From Xanthobacter sp. NM-25 (GTDB lineage: Bacteria; Pseudomonadota; Alphaproteobacteria; Rhizobiales; Xanthobacteraceae), in NCBI RefSeq assembly GCF_022138605.1, contig NZ_JACBFS010000001.1, positions 558,001 through 622,000 on the forward strand: DNA of 64,000 nucleotides. The letters are read 5' to 3'. This document shows, piece after piece, positions 36,919-46,561 of this stretch. The position numbers and the translations under genes were made by a program. How positions within the stretch are numbered: position 1 is the stretch's first letter; each line of letters begins with the position of its first letter. Under the pieces are notes generated by a model, which saw nothing but the letters and a program-made list of their open reading frames with translations, was not told the DNA's origin and ran no database searches.

Positions 36919-38639
36919 TCCGCCGCCTCCCGCGCGAGGGATTGGGCGTCGCCGATCAGGAGCTCGATCTCGGCGGCCTCGTCCGCGACGCGCCGCAGCG
37001 GATCGCTCGGCATCAGCTTGTGCCGCAGCACCGCGCCGGCGATGGCCTGGCGCAGGCCGGACCGGGCGTTGGTCTGGGCCTCAATGCGAGCGTTTTCCCA
37101 GCTCAGCACCGTGGCCGAGGTGGCGTTGTAGACAGCGGTCGCCGCCTCCCGCACCTGCGCCTCACGGCTCTTGTCGTGGGCGACCGCATGCAGCAAATCC
37201 ACCGCCGCCTTCACCCGGTCGGCAAGGCCGTCCGGCAGACGCTGGGGACCGATCTCCCGCTGCAATTCATCAAGATAGCCGGAGAGCGCCTCCAGGGCGC
37301 CTTCGCGGCGGGTGGCGCGGGCCACGTCGAGGGCGACGATATTGCTGGTGCCCTCCCAGATGGACCCGAGATGGGCATCGCGCAGCACCCGGGCATCGGA
37401 CCATTCCTCGATATAGCCGCAGCCCCCGCGCACCTCCATGGCATCCCCCGCCACCTTGCGGGCATCGCGGCAGGTGCGGAACTTGATCAGCGGCGTGAGG
37501 ATGCGCAGCACCTTGGCCATGCGGGCATCGCCCGCGTCGGCCGCCTCCAGCACCCGGGCGGTGTGGAACACCATGGAGCGACCCTGCTCGGCGGTGACCT
37601 GCATCTTGGCCAATTGGCGCCGCATCAGCGGCAGGTCCGAAAGGCGCGCGCCGAAGGCGGTGCGGTTGCGGGCAACGAACAGCGCCTCGTTCACCGAGCG
37701 GCGCATCAGGCCCGCCGACCGCACGCCATTGGCGAGGCGCGACATGTTGATCATGTCGGTCATCTGCTTGAAGCCGGAATTGGGCTCGCCCACCAGATAG
37801 GCTTCCGCCCCCTCCAGCATGATCTCGCCAGAGGCCATGGAACGGGTGCCGAGCTTGTCCTTCAGCCGCAGGATCCGATAGGCGTTGCGCCGCCCGTCCG
37901 GGAGATGGCGGGGCAGCAGGAACAGGGACAGCCCGCGGGTGCCGGCTCCCGCCCCCTCGGGACGCGCCAGCACCATGCCGAGCGCGGCATCGGGATTGGA
38001 GCAGAACCACTTGTCGCCATAGAGGCGCCACACCCCGTCCTCGAGGCGCGCGGTGCACTCAATGGCCCCCACGTCGGAGCCGGCCACCTGCTCGGTCATG
38101 AACATGGAGCCCTGGGCCAGGGTCTCCAGATCTTGGCTGGTCAGCGCCTCGAAATAGCGCGACACCAGTTCCGGCGCGCCAAACTTCACCAGGGTGCGGG
38201 TGAGGGAGTCCGTCATGCTGAGGGGGCAGCACAGGCCGAACTCCGCCTGCACGAACAGATAGACCAGCGCATATTTCACCAGCGGCGGCAGCTTGTCCGG
38301 CGCCCCGAACACTCCCGGGCGATGGGACATGGCGGCCAGGCCGAAATCGCCGAAGGCCACCTGCTCCAGCTCCACATAGGCCGGATGCTTCACCACGCGC
38401 TCGTCGGCGACCCCATTGCGGGCGCGAATGACGAGGCTGGGCGGGTTCTTGTCGGCGGTCAGCGCCAGCTGCTCCAGCCGGTCGCCCACCAGCGCGCCCA
38501 TGCGCTCCAGGCGCGGCAGCACCCGCTCCAGCATCTCGGGGGCGAGATAGACCCGCAGCAGATCGAGAAAACCGGGATCCGCATGAAACACATTCATGCC
38601 GGCACTGTCGGGGATGTTGCGGTGAACCGCAGCGGCCAT
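36915..38639 (-). CDS. acyl-CoA dehydrogenase, AidB-like
   Basis: This 574 aa flavoprotein is longer than standard acyl-CoA dehydrogenases, with an extra N-terminal region and C-terminal helix bundle as in AidB/ACAD11-type proteins. Key segments are AQGSMFMTEQVAGSDVGAIECTA (FAD/substrate), WRLYGDKWFCSNPDA, MEVRGGCGYIEEWSDARVLRDAHLGSIWEGTSNIVALDVAR (catalytic Glu present). The ATG at 38639 follows GGGAGGACGAC. It is the first gene of the TAXI/CoA-transferase operon and diverges from the LysR gene at 38756. Confidence 0.9.
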   Translation of the reverse strand: MAAAVHRNIPDSAGMNVFHADPGFLDLLRVYLAPEMLERVLPRLERMGALVGDRLEQLALTADKNPPSLVIRARNGVADERVVKHPAYVELEQVAFGDFGLAAMSHRPGVFGAPDKLPPLVKYALVYLFVQAEFGLCCPLSMTDSLTRTLVKFGAPELVSRYFEALTSQDLETLAQGSMFMTEQVAGSDVGAIECTARLEDGVWRLYGDKWFCSNPDAALGMVLARPEGAGAGTRGLSLFLLPRHLPDGRRNAYRILRLKDKLGTRSMASGEIMLEGAEAYLVGEPNSGFKQMTDMINMSRLANGVRSAGLMRRSVNEALFVARNRTAFGARLSDLPLMRRQLAKMQVTAEQGRSMVFHTARVLEAADAGDARMAKVLRILTPLIKFRTCRDARKVAGDAMEVRGGCGYIEEWSDARVLRDAHLGSIWEGTSNIVALDVARATRREGALEALSGYLDELQREIGPQRLPDGLADRVKAAVDLLHAVAHDKSREAQVREAATAVYNATSATVLSWENARIEAQTNARSGLRQAIAGAVLRHKLMPSDPLRRVADEAAEIELLIGDAQSLAREAAE

Positions 38640-38737
38640 GTCGTCCTCCCTGTCCGCCGAGTGTCTCGGTCGTGGTGCATTGGGGGGAGGATCAGCGCCT
38701 TGCGATTTGAAATCCAATATTGAGTTTGTATTCTGTG

Positions 38738-38753
38738 ATAGCGAAATAGCTAT
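38738..38753. promoter_or_regulatory. candidate LysR-type operator
   Basis: ATAGC-N6-GCTAT is a perfect interrupted palindrome in the 116 bp between the divergent LysR and acyl-CoA dehydrogenase genes. A second palindrome, CAATATTG, lies at 38715-38722. Both are in the AT-rich core expected of the shared promoter. Confidence 0.4.
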
Positions 38754-38755
38754 GG

Positions 38756-39670
38756 ATGGAGCCGATGGCCATCACCTTTCGGCAGTTGCAGCACTTCCTG
38801 GTGCTGTCCGAGCAGCTCCATTTCGGGCGCGCTGCCCGTGCCCTCCACATCTCCCAGCCGCCCCTGAGCGCCAGCCTCAAGCAGCTGGAGGAGCATCTGG
38901 GCTTCCAGCTCATCGAGCGCACCAGCAAGTCGGTGCGCCTCACCCCGGCCGGGGCGGTGTTCGCCAGCCACGCCGCGCGCATCCTCGGCCAGTTGCAGGC
39001 GGCCCAGGAGGTCGCCGGCCAGACCGCGCGGGGCACCGTGGGCAAGCTGACCGTGGCGTTCGTGCCCTCCATGCTCTACCGCCGCCTGCCGGTGCTGCTG
39101 AAGGGGTTCCAGGATCGCTTTCCGCAGGTGGAGCTGCACCTGCAGGAGATGAACTCCACCCGGCAGATCGAGCAGATCCTCAATCACAAGGTCGACGTGG
39201 GCTTCGTGCACGCGACGCCGTTTCCCGACACGGTGGCGACCCTGTCCCTGGAGGTGGAGCGGCTGGTGTGCTGCCTGCCTTTACGTCACCGGCTCGCCGG
39301 CCGCAGCCGGCTCTCGCTCCGGGAACTGGCAGGCGAGAAGATCCTGGTGTTCGCCCGCGACTTCGCCGCCCACTACCATGATCGGATCGTCGGCCTGCTG
39401 CGGGCGGCCCATGTGGAGCCGCACCTCAACTACCACATCCAGCACTGGTTCACGGTGGTGGCGCTGGTGAGCCAGGGCATGGGCGTCTCCATCGTGCCGC
39501 GCTCCCTCAGCACCAGCCATTTCGCCGATGTGGCCTATGTGGAACTGGACGAGGCCACCGCCGCCCACGAGGTGGCCCTCGCCTGGCGCGCCGATGGCGC
39601 CACCGATGCCTGCCGCGCCTTCGTGGCCAGCATCCGCGAGCAGTACCGACCCCTGCCCACCGAGCCCTGA
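38756..39670 (+). CDS. LysR family transcriptional regulator
   Basis: This 304 aa regulator has the N-terminal helix-turn-helix FRQLQHFLVLSEQLHFGRAARALHISQPPLSASLKQLEEHLGFQLIER and an effector-binding domain from about residue 90. An ATG at 38765, closer to GGAG, is an alternative start three codons in. The gene diverges from the acyl-CoA dehydrogenase/CoA-transferase/TAXI operon, the usual arrangement for a LysR activator of the facing genes. The effector is presumably the imported acid or its CoA ester. Confidence 0.92.
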   Translation: MEPMAITFRQLQHFLVLSEQLHFGRAARALHISQPPLSASLKQLEEHLGFQLIERTSKSVRLTPAGAVFASHAARILGQLQAAQEVAGQTARGTVGKLTVAFVPSMLYRRLPVLLKGFQDRFPQVELHLQEMNSTRQIEQILNHKVDVGFVHATPFPDTVATLSLEVERLVCCLPLRHRLAGRSRLSLRELAGEKILVFARDFAAHYHDRIVGLLRAAHVEPHLNYHIQHWFTVVALVSQGMGVSIVPRSLSTSHFADVAYVELDEATAAHEVALAWRADGATDACRAFVASIREQYRPLPTEP

Positions 39671-39866
39671 CAGGCGCCACGAAATGGCCGGGAAGCGGGT
39701 GCCTGCTCGCCGTCGCAGAAGGGGCGCGCCATGTCGCGGCCGCCCCCCGCGCGCCGGGATAGCGAGGATTGAAGCGCGGATGCTATTCACAGATACCACC
39801 ACCCGATTCATCGTGCGCAGCGCCCCATCGGCCTGCGCGCGCCCCTGATGCCGGCCTGCTCCGCCC

Positions 39867-41507
39867 ATGACCCTCATCACCACCATCCTGATCCTGCTGC
39901 TTGGTGTCGTCATCTCCGGCTCGCTCACCCGCGCGCTGCCCATTCCGGTGCCCCTGCCCCTGGTGCAGATCGCCCTCGGGTTCGCGGTGGCGGCGGTCGC
40001 CGACCTCGGGGTGGAGCTGCAGCCCGACATCTTCTTCCTGCTGTTCCTGCCACCGCTGCTGTTCCTGGACGGCTGGCGCATCCCAAAGGAAGGCCTGCTG
40101 AAGGACAAGGGCGCCATCATCGAGCTGGCATTCGGCCTGGTGGTGTTCACGGTGCTGGGCGTCGGGCTGTTCATCCATTGGATGATCCCCGCCATGCCGC
40201 TGGCGGTGGCGTTCGCGCTCGCCGCCATCCTCTCGCCCACCGACCCCATCGCCGTGTCCGCCATCGCCGCCCGCGTGCCCATCCCCAAGCGGCTCATGCA
40301 CATCCTGGAAGGGGAATCCCTGCTCAACGATGCATCCGGCCTCGTGTGCATGCGGTTCGCGGTGGCGGCGGCGCTCACCGGCGCGTTTTCCCTGTTCGAG
40401 GCGGCCGGCACCTTCCTGTGGCTCGCCGCCGGCGGCATCGCCATCGGTGCGGCGGTCACCCTTGGCGTGACCATGACCAAGAACTGGATCTCGCGGCGTC
40501 TCGGCGAGGAGACCGGCGCCCAGATCCTCATCAGCCTGTTGATCCCGTTCGCCGCGTATCTCCTGGCGGAGCACCTGCACTGCTCTGGCATTCTCGCCGC
40601 CGTCTCCGCCGGCATCACCATGAGCTATGTGGAGCAGAGCGGCCAGGCGCTCGCCATCACCCGGGTCCAGCGCAGCGCCGTGTGGGACATGGTGCAGTTC
40701 GCCGCCAATGGCGTCATCTTCGTGCTGCTGGGTGAGCAACTGCCCTCCATTATCGCCGGCGCCGCCCGGGTGGTGCGCGAGGCGGGCCATCACGAGCCCA
40801 TCTGGCTGGTGGTGTATGTGGTGGCCATCAACGTTGCCCTGGCGGCCCTGCGCTTCATCTGGGCCTGGGTCTCGCTGCGCTTCACGCTCTACCGCGCCGC
40901 CCAGCGGGGCATGCCCATGGAGCGGCCCAGCTGGCGGCTGGTGGCGGTGACGGCGCTGGCCGGCGTGCGCGGCGCCATCACCCTTGCCGGCGTGCTCACC
41001 TTGCCCATCTTCATGAACGACGGCTCGTTCTTCCCCGCCCGCGACCTCGCCATCTTCCTCGCCGCCGGCGTCATCATCGTCTCGCTGGTGGCGGCCTCCA
41101 TCGGCCTGCCGATCCTGTTGAAGGGGCTGCAGCTGCCCGCGGAACCCACCCACCAGAAGGCCGAGGACCGGGCCCGGGTGGCCGCCGCCCAGGCCGCCAT
41201 CAAGGCCATCGAGCAGGCCCAGCACGAGCTGGGCGAAGGCCGTCCCGATGCCGACCTGTACACCGAGGTCGGCGCCCGGGTCATGGACCTCTACCGCCAG
41301 CGCATCGACGGTCATTCCCGCACCGGGGCCGACGGCGATCGCTTCCGCACCGCCGAGAAGATCGAGCAGGACCTGCGCCTGGCGGCCCTCAGGGCCGAGC
41401 GGGTGGAATTCTATCGCCGCGGGCGCTCCAACCTGTTGTCCGACGAGATGGTGCGCAAGCTGGTGCGCGAGATCGATTTGGTGGAAGCCAAAATGATCTC
41501 CGACTGA
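39867..41507 (+). CDS. Na+/H+ antiporter, CPA1/NhaP type
   Basis: This 546 aa cation/proton antiporter has about 12 hydrophobic segments followed by a hydrophilic C-terminal domain of about 110 residues. Motifs include FLLFLPPLLFLDGWRIP, AAILSPTDPIAVSAIA, HILEGESLLNDASGLVC with the functional Asp, and ALAGVRGAITLAGVLTLP. It exports Na+ or K+ for pH and salt balance. It stands alone, ending 2 bp from the convergent LysR gene. The 196 bp upstream region shows no clear promoter. Confidence 0.93.
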   Translation: MTLITTILILLLGVVISGSLTRALPIPVPLPLVQIALGFAVAAVADLGVELQPDIFFLLFLPPLLFLDGWRIPKEGLLKDKGAIIELAFGLVVFTVLGVGLFIHWMIPAMPLAVAFALAAILSPTDPIAVSAIAARVPIPKRLMHILEGESLLNDASGLVCMRFAVAAALTGAFSLFEAAGTFLWLAAGGIAIGAAVTLGVTMTKNWISRRLGEETGAQILISLLIPFAAYLLAEHLHCSGILAAVSAGITMSYVEQSGQALAITRVQRSAVWDMVQFAANGVIFVLLGEQLPSIIAGAARVVREAGHHEPIWLVVYVVAINVALAALRFIWAWVSLRFTLYRAAQRGMPMERPSWRLVAVTALAGVRGAITLAGVLTLPIFMNDGSFFPARDLAIFLAAGVIIVSLVAASIGLPILLKGLQLPAEPTHQKAEDRARVAAAQAAIKAIEQAQHELGEGRPDADLYTEVGARVMDLYRQRIDGHSRTGADGDRFRTAEKIEQDLRLAALRAERVEFYRRGRSNLLSDEMVRKLVREIDLVEAKMISD

Positions 41508-41509
41508 GC

Positions 41510-42424
41510 TCAGCCCGCGCCCACGGCGCGGGACACGCTCACCAGATGCTCCCCCATCCACTGCGTGGCCGGCCCCAACGCATCGCGCACCCGGCGCACC
41601 ACGCACATGGGCAGGCTCACCGCGGTGGCGCGCCCGTCCCAATCCTGCGGCGTGAGCCGCACCAAGGTTCCATCGGCGAGATCCGCAGCCACCAGGTGCA
41701 GCGGCATGCTGCCATAGCCCAGCCCCGCCCGCAGCATGGCGTGCTTGGCGCCCAGGTCGGCGATGCGCCACGTCTGAGTGGCGTGCACCCCCTGGTCGCG
41801 CGCGCCGCCGGGCCCCGAACGCTCGGTCAGCACCAACTGCACGTGATCCCGCAACACCTCGGCCGGGATGGCGCCCAGGCGCTGCGCCAGCGGATGGGAA
41901 GGCGCGGCCACCAGCGCCAGCTCCACGTCCAGCAGCGGCATCCGCGCCAGGCTCTCCACGTCGCGCGGCGCCGCCACCACGATGCCGAGGTTACAGACCC
42001 CGTCCATGACCAGTTGCGCGCTGGCGGAGAGGGTTTCCACGTAAAGCCGGGTCTGCACCGTGGGGAAATGGGCGCGGAAGCCTTTCAGCGCCTCCAACAG
42101 CACCGTCATGGGAAACATGGCATCCACCACCAGGGTCAGCTCCGCCTCGAGCCCACCGGCGATGCCACGGGCCTCCATGCGGAAGGCGCCCACCGCCTCG
42201 GCGATCCGCCGCGCCCGCGGCAGCAATGCCCGCCCCGCCTCGGTGAGCGCCGGCCGGTATTCGGCCCGGTCGAACAGCGCCGCGCCGGTCTGGTCCTCCA
42301 GGCGCCGGACCGCATAGGTGACCGCCGACTGGGCCCGGTTCAACGCCCGGGCGGCGGCCGAGAAGCTGCCGGTGTCCACCACCGCGAGAAACACCTGGAT
42401 CTGGTCGAGGGTCAGGCCATCCAT
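41510..42424 (-). CDS. LysR family transcriptional regulator
   Basis: This 304 aa regulator has the helix-turn-helix LDQIQVFLAVVDTGSFSAAARALNRAQSAVTYAVRRLEDQTGAALFDR at residues 6-53. It is divergent from the extradiol dioxygenase and DoxX genes, which it probably controls. The 123 bp between them is AT-rich and contains the palindrome ATCATGAT at 42444-42451. LysR/dioxygenase/DoxX neighbourhoods are common in proteobacteria and have been linked to aromatic or oxidative stress responses. Confidence 0.92.
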   Translation of the reverse strand: MDGLTLDQIQVFLAVVDTGSFSAAARALNRAQSAVTYAVRRLEDQTGAALFDRAEYRPALTEAGRALLPRARRIAEAVGAFRMEARGIAGGLEAELTLVVDAMFPMTVLLEALKGFRAHFPTVQTRLYVETLSASAQLVMDGVCNLGIVVAAPRDVESLARMPLLDVELALVAAPSHPLAQRLGAIPAEVLRDHVQLVLTERSGPGGARDQGVHATQTWRIADLGAKHAMLRAGLGYGSMPLHLVAADLADGTLVRLTPQDWDGRATAVSLPMCVVRRVRDALGPATQWMGEHLVSVSRAVGAG

Positions 42425-42547
42425 GAGACCATCTAAATTTCAGATCATGATGCTCTAAACTTTCCCAGTTTTTTCCGAGAAAGGCCAGTCCCATATTCCC
42501 CTCACGACAGCGGCCCCATAGGCCGCGTCACGAGAAAGGGACACGCC

Positions 42548-43378
42548 ATGTCCACATCTTCCGCAACCACCGCGCGCCGGTGGCCCACCCTGTTCATCGC
42601 CCACGGCGGCGGCCCCTGGCCGTTCATGGCCAAGTCGCCCGATCCGGCGGCGCGCTGGGACGGGTTGGAGGCCTATCTGCGCGGTCTCGACGGCGCCCTC
42701 GGCGGCCGGCCCAAGGCGGTTCTGGTGATCTCGGGACATTGGGAGGAGAACAAGCCGACGGTCAACATCGGCGCCCATCCCGGGATGCTGTTCGACTATT
42801 ACGGCTTTCCCGCCGACACCTACCGCCTCAGCTACCCGGCGCCGGGCGCGCCGGAGCTGGCGGCGCGGGTGCGGCAGGTGCTGGAAGGGGCCGGTATCGC
42901 CACCGGTGAGGAAACCACCCGCGGCTACGACCACGGCGTGTTCGTGCCCTTCATGCTCATCTATCCGCAGGCGGACGTGCCGCTGGTGCAGCTCTCCCTG
43001 GCCCACAGTCTCGATCCGAAGGCCCATCTCGCCCTCGGCCGGGCGCTGGCGCCGCTTCGGGATGAGGGGGTGCTGATCGTCGGCAGCGGCATGAGCTTCC
43101 ACAATCTGCGCGCCTTCTTCACCCCCGATCGGCGGGTGAGCGATGCGGCCGAGGCGTTCGACAGCTGGCTGACCACGGCTGTGGAGGAGGAGCCCGCCCG
43201 CCGCGACGCGGCGCTCGCCGCCTGGGCGTCAGCCCCGGGCGCCCTCATGAGCCATCCGCGCAGCGAACATCTGGTGCCGCTGTTCGTGGCCGCCGGGGCG
43301 GCGGGAACCGATGCCGGACACCGGGTCTTCCACGACCATATCTTCGGCAAGGCCTATTCGGGCTTCCAGTTCGGCTGA
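42548..43378 (+). CDS. class III extradiol ring-cleavage dioxygenase (LigB/YgiD/DODA type)
   Basis: This 276 aa metal-dependent dioxygenase of the LigB superfamily is closest to YgiD/4,5-DOPA dioxygenases. Metal ligands fit His19 in LFIAHGGGPW and His64 in VISGHWEE. GYDHGVFVP (His129) and IVGSGMSFHNLR are further family motifs. The natural substrate of the bacterial YgiD group is not settled. It lies between a divergent LysR gene and a DoxX gene, forming a likely two-gene transcript. Confidence 0.9.
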   Translation: MSTSSATTARRWPTLFIAHGGGPWPFMAKSPDPAARWDGLEAYLRGLDGALGGRPKAVLVISGHWEENKPTVNIGAHPGMLFDYYGFPADTYRLSYPAPGAPELAARVRQVLEGAGIATGEETTRGYDHGVFVPFMLIYPQADVPLVQLSLAHSLDPKAHLALGRALAPLRDEGVLIVGSGMSFHNLRAFFTPDRRVSDAAEAFDSWLTTAVEEEPARRDAALAAWASAPGALMSHPRSEHLVPLFVAAGAAGTDAGHRVFHDHIFGKAYSGFQFG

Positions 43379-43471
43379 GCGCCCGCCGCACGGCCCATCC
43401 ACTTCCCCTCACCCTGACGGCGAGCAGGGCGTGAGCGGGCAGGCCCTCTCGCCGAGACAAGGACCAAGACT

Positions 43472-43876
43472 ATGCTTTCCAACGACTTCTTTGAAACCTG
43501 GAGCCCCCGCCTTCTGTCGGTGCTGCGCATCGTGGCGGCGCTGCTGTTCCTCTCCCACGGCACGGCCAAGCTGTTCGGCTTTCCCCATGTGGCCATGTTC
43601 GACGGCGTGACCATCGGCTCGCTGTTCGGCCTCGCCGGCATCATCGAGATCGTCGGCGGCGTGCTGCTGGCGCTGGGCCTGTTCACGCGCCCGGTGGCCT
43701 TCATCCTGTCCGGCCAGATGGCGGTGGCCTATTTCATGATGCACGCGCCGCAGAACTTCTTCCCGCTGCTGAACGGCGGTGAGCTGGCGGCCCTCTACAG
43801 CTTCCTGTTCCTGTATTTCGCCGTTGCGGGCGGCGGCGCCTGGAGCCTCGACAAGCTGCGCTCCGCCACCGCCTGA
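43472..43876 (+). CDS. DoxX family membrane protein
   Basis: This 134 aa protein has four hydrophobic segments. LRIVAALLFLSHGTAKLFGFPH and GIIEIVGGVLLALGLFTRPVAFILSGQMAVAYFMMHAP are typical of the DoxX/DoxD family. Members associate with quinone or thiosulfate oxidation and with redox stress responses. It follows the dioxygenase gene by 93 bp and is ended by a strong hairpin. Confidence 0.9.
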   Translation: MLSNDFFETWSPRLLSVLRIVAALLFLSHGTAKLFGFPHVAMFDGVTIGSLFGLAGIIEIVGGVLLALGLFTRPVAFILSGQMAVAYFMMHAPQNFFPLLNGGELAALYSFLFLYFAVAGGGAWSLDKLRSATA

Positions 43877-43892
43877 GGCATCTGCGTCTCAC

Positions 43893-43929
43893 AAGAAGGC
43901 CGCCCTGGCTGAGCCGGGGCGGCCTTCTT
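43893..43929 (+). terminator. hairpin terminator after doxX-like gene
   Basis: A perfect 13 bp stem (AAGAAGGCCGCCC / GGGCGGCCTTCTT) with an 11-base loop begins 16 bp after the stop and is followed by CGTTT. It may also serve the convergent GntR gene. Confidence 0.8.
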
Positions 43930-43965
43930 CGTTTGCGATCGGCGCGGCAGCGCGGAGCGGGAATC

Positions 43966-44622
43966 TCACGCGGTGCGGAACATCATGTCCATACGGGTCT
44001 CGCTGGCGCGGCGGATGTGGGCGCGCGCGGCCTCCTCCGCCCGCTCCGGCGCATGGGCGACGATGGCGTCCAGAATGCCCCGGTGCTCCTCCAGCGCCGC
44101 CGGCGAGCGGCCCTCCGCCTCGAAGGTGGTGCCCGGCAGCAGGGTCAGGGCATCGGAGAGCTGGGCCAGGGCCTGCGACAGGTAGCGGTTGCGCGCCGCC
44201 TCGTAGATGGCCTGGTGGAACAGGCGGTTGAAACGGCCGGTCTCGGCCGGGTCGTCCAGCACCTCGGCGCTCTGATCCAGCAGATCACCCATGGCCTTGA
44301 TCTCGGACGGCGAGGCATATTGAGCCGCGCTGGACGCGGCCGCCCCCTCCAGCACCGCGCGCAGAAAGTAGATTTCCCGCACCTGCTGCATGCTGAACTG
44401 GGACACGGCGAGGCCCCGCCCCGGCACCAGTTCCAGGAGGCCGTCGGCGGTGATGCGCCGGATGGCCTCGCGAATGGGGGTCCGGCTCACCCGGAAATGC
44501 TCGGCGAGGTCGGCCTCGCGCAGCCGCTGGCCCGGCTGGAACTCGCCCGAGCGGATGGCCTCGCGGATCCGCTGATACGCGAACTCCGCGCGGGAAAGGT
44601 TGCTGTCGGAAGGCTCGTCCAT
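43966..44622 (-). CDS. GntR family (FadR/FCD subfamily) transcriptional regulator
   Basis: This 218 aa regulator has an N-terminal winged helix (AYQRIREAIRSGEFQPGQRLREADLAEHFRVSRTPIREAIRRI, about residues 15-60) and a C-terminal FCD ligand-binding domain. It contains FLRAVLEGAAA and FHQAIYEAARNRYL, whose Asp and His residues bind metal or acid ligands. The ATG at 44622 is used because the conserved region starts just after it. It diverges from the aldehyde dehydrogenase gene and is its probable repressor. A GTATAC-centred candidate site lies at about 44679-44691. Confidence 0.9.
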   Translation of the reverse strand: MDEPSDSNLSRAEFAYQRIREAIRSGEFQPGQRLREADLAEHFRVSRTPIREAIRRITADGLLELVPGRGLAVSQFSMQQVREIYFLRAVLEGAAASSAAQYASPSEIKAMGDLLDQSAEVLDDPAETGRFNRLFHQAIYEAARNRYLSQALAQLSDALTLLPGTTFEAEGRSPAALEEHRGILDAIVAHAPERAEEAARAHIRRASETRMDMMFRTA

Positions 44623-45073
44623 GGTCTTTTGCCGTCGTATCCGCATGCCGCGACCGCATCCGCGGCACGTCGTATTCGCGCGTATACTGCGACTGTTCGC
44701 GGGCGGCACCAAGGCCTGTCTTCCCGCGCGTCCGCGCCCTCGTGTCGCGGCGCCGCCCGCGCGGCCACACCGCGGCCCCTCGGCCGGCGCTTGGATTTCG
44801 TGCAGGGTGCGCCTTCCACCGGCCCCTCACAAGCCCCGGCGCTCACGCGGCCGAAGCTACCCTTGCGTCACACCACCCGACGCGCCACGGGCGTGATCGA
44901 CGGCTAGGGTCCCAGCCATACCCCCATCGCATGGATGGCGCATCGGCTCCCCTTTTCATGTCTTGGAAGGATGGGCTGCGAGCCCTTCATCCCACCCGTC
45001 GGAGCCGCTATAGGTCAGCGCCAGCTGCGCCGCCCCGACGCGGCCCGCTCCAAGACCTTCCAAGGAGGCTCCC
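44623..45073. other. divergent intergenic region gntR / aldehyde dehydrogenase
   Basis: The region holds a GntR-like candidate operator (CGCGTATACTGCG, 44679-44691) and an inverted repeat TGCCGCG / CGCGGCA at 44646-44667. Near the dehydrogenase, a stem-loop (44969-44992) is flanked by CTTGGAAGG (44962-44970), which can pair with CCTTCCAAG (45056-45064) touching the ribosome binding site. I see no convincing gene here. Confidence 0.5.
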
Positions 45074-46519
45074 ATGACTGCCGCGCCCTATCCCGACGTC
45101 CAGCTCCATATCGATGGCGTGTGGCGTGATGCCGAAGGGTCCCGCCGCATTCCGGTGCTGAACCCGGCCACCGAGGAAGAGATCGGTACCGTCGCCCACG
45201 CCTCCATCAACGACCTCGACGCGGCGCTGGAGGCCACCACCCGCGGCTTTGCGGTGTGGCGCAACATCTCCGCTTATGAGCGCTCCAAGCTCATGCGCAA
45301 GGCCGCCGACATCCTGCGTGAGCGCGCCGACACCATCGCCCGGCTGATGACCCTGGAGCAGGGCAAGCCGCTCCCCGAGGCGCGCATGGAGACCCTGGCC
45401 GCCGCCGACATCATCGACTGGTTCGCCGAGGAAGGCCGTCGGGCCTATGGCCGCGTGGTGCCGGCCCGCGCGCCGGGCATCTACCAGCTGGTCATCAAGG
45501 AGCCCGTGGGCCCGGTGGCCGCCTTCACCCCCTGGAACTTCCCCATCAACCAGGTGGTGCGCAAGCTGTGCGGCGCGCTGGCGGCCGGCTGCTCCATCAT
45601 CGTCAAGGCGCCCGAGGAGACCCCGGCCTCCCCGGCCGAGCTGATCCGCGCCTTTGTCGATGCCGGCGTGCCCAAGGGCGTGATCGGCCTCGTCTACGGC
45701 GTGCCGGCGGAAATCAGCGAATACCTCATTCCGCACCCGGTGATCCGCAAGATCACCTTCACCGGCTCCACCCCGGTGGGCAAGCAGCTGGCGGCGCTGG
45801 CCGGCGCCCACATGAAGCGGGCGACCATGGAACTCGGCGGCCATTCACCGGTGATCGTGTTCGAGGATGCCGACGTGAAGGCCGCCGCCAAGCAGATCGC
45901 CACCGCCAAGTTCCGCAATGCCGGTCAGGTCTGCGTCTCCCCCACCCGCTACCTGGTGCAGGAAAAGGTGTATGAGGAGTTCGTGGACGCCTTCGTGGCG
46001 GTGGCCAAGCAGGTGAAGGTGGGCAACGGCCTCGATGCCGACACCACCATGGGCCCGCTCGCCAACGCCCGCCGCATCCCAGCCATGGAGGCGCTCATCG
46101 CCGATGCCCGCCAGCAGGGCGCGACGGTGGCCACCGGCGGCGCCCGCATCGGCAACAAGGGCTATTTCTTCGAGCCCACCGTGGTCACCGGCGTGACCCG
46201 CGAAATGCGCATGATGAACGAGGAGCCGTTCGGCCCGCTCGCCATGATGCTGCCCTTCTCCGACTTCGACGAGGCCGTCACCGAGGCCAACCGCCTGCCC
46301 TACGGCCTTGCCTCCTACGCCTACACCCGCTCCGCCAAGACCGCCAATGCGGTGGCCAATGCGGTGGAAGCCGGCATGATGACGATCAACCACCTGGGCC
46401 TGGCCCTGCCGGAGGTGCCGTTCGGCGGCATCAAGGATTCCGGCTATGGCTCCGAGGGCGGTTCGGAGGCCATCGAGGCCTATCTGAACCCCAAGTTCGT
46501 CTCCCAGGCCGGCGTCTGA
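45074..46519 (+). CDS. NAD(P)-dependent aldehyde dehydrogenase, succinate-semialdehyde dehydrogenase-like
   Basis: This 481 aa enzyme oxidises an aldehyde to its acid. Catalytic Glu lies in TMELGGHSP (near 254) and the nucleophilic Cys in FRNAGQVCVSPTR (near 288). FTPWNFPINQVVRKLCGALAAGCSIIVKAPEETP and FTGSTPVGKQL bind the cofactor. The pattern is that of the GabD-like NAD-dependent succinate-semialdehyde dehydrogenase group, but the substrate is not proven. AAGGAGG precedes the ATG. It is divergent from a GntR regulator and ended by a strong terminator. An aldehyde from amine breakdown in the neighbouring cluster is one possible substrate. Confidence 0.9.
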   Translation: MTAAPYPDVQLHIDGVWRDAEGSRRIPVLNPATEEEIGTVAHASINDLDAALEATTRGFAVWRNISAYERSKLMRKAADILRERADTIARLMTLEQGKPLPEARMETLAAADIIDWFAEEGRRAYGRVVPARAPGIYQLVIKEPVGPVAAFTPWNFPINQVVRKLCGALAAGCSIIVKAPEETPASPAELIRAFVDAGVPKGVIGLVYGVPAEISEYLIPHPVIRKITFTGSTPVGKQLAALAGAHMKRATMELGGHSPVIVFEDADVKAAAKQIATAKFRNAGQVCVSPTRYLVQEKVYEEFVDAFVAVAKQVKVGNGLDADTTMGPLANARRIPAMEALIADARQQGATVATGGARIGNKGYFFEPTVVTGVTREMRMMNEEPFGPLAMMLPFSDFDEAVTEANRLPYGLASYAYTRSAKTANAVANAVEAGMMTINHLGLALPEVPFGGIKDSGYGSEGGSEAIEAYLNPKFVSQAGV

Positions 46520-46561
46520 GCCTGCGGGCGCATCCGGGAGCGTCCCCCACCCCACATGAAG

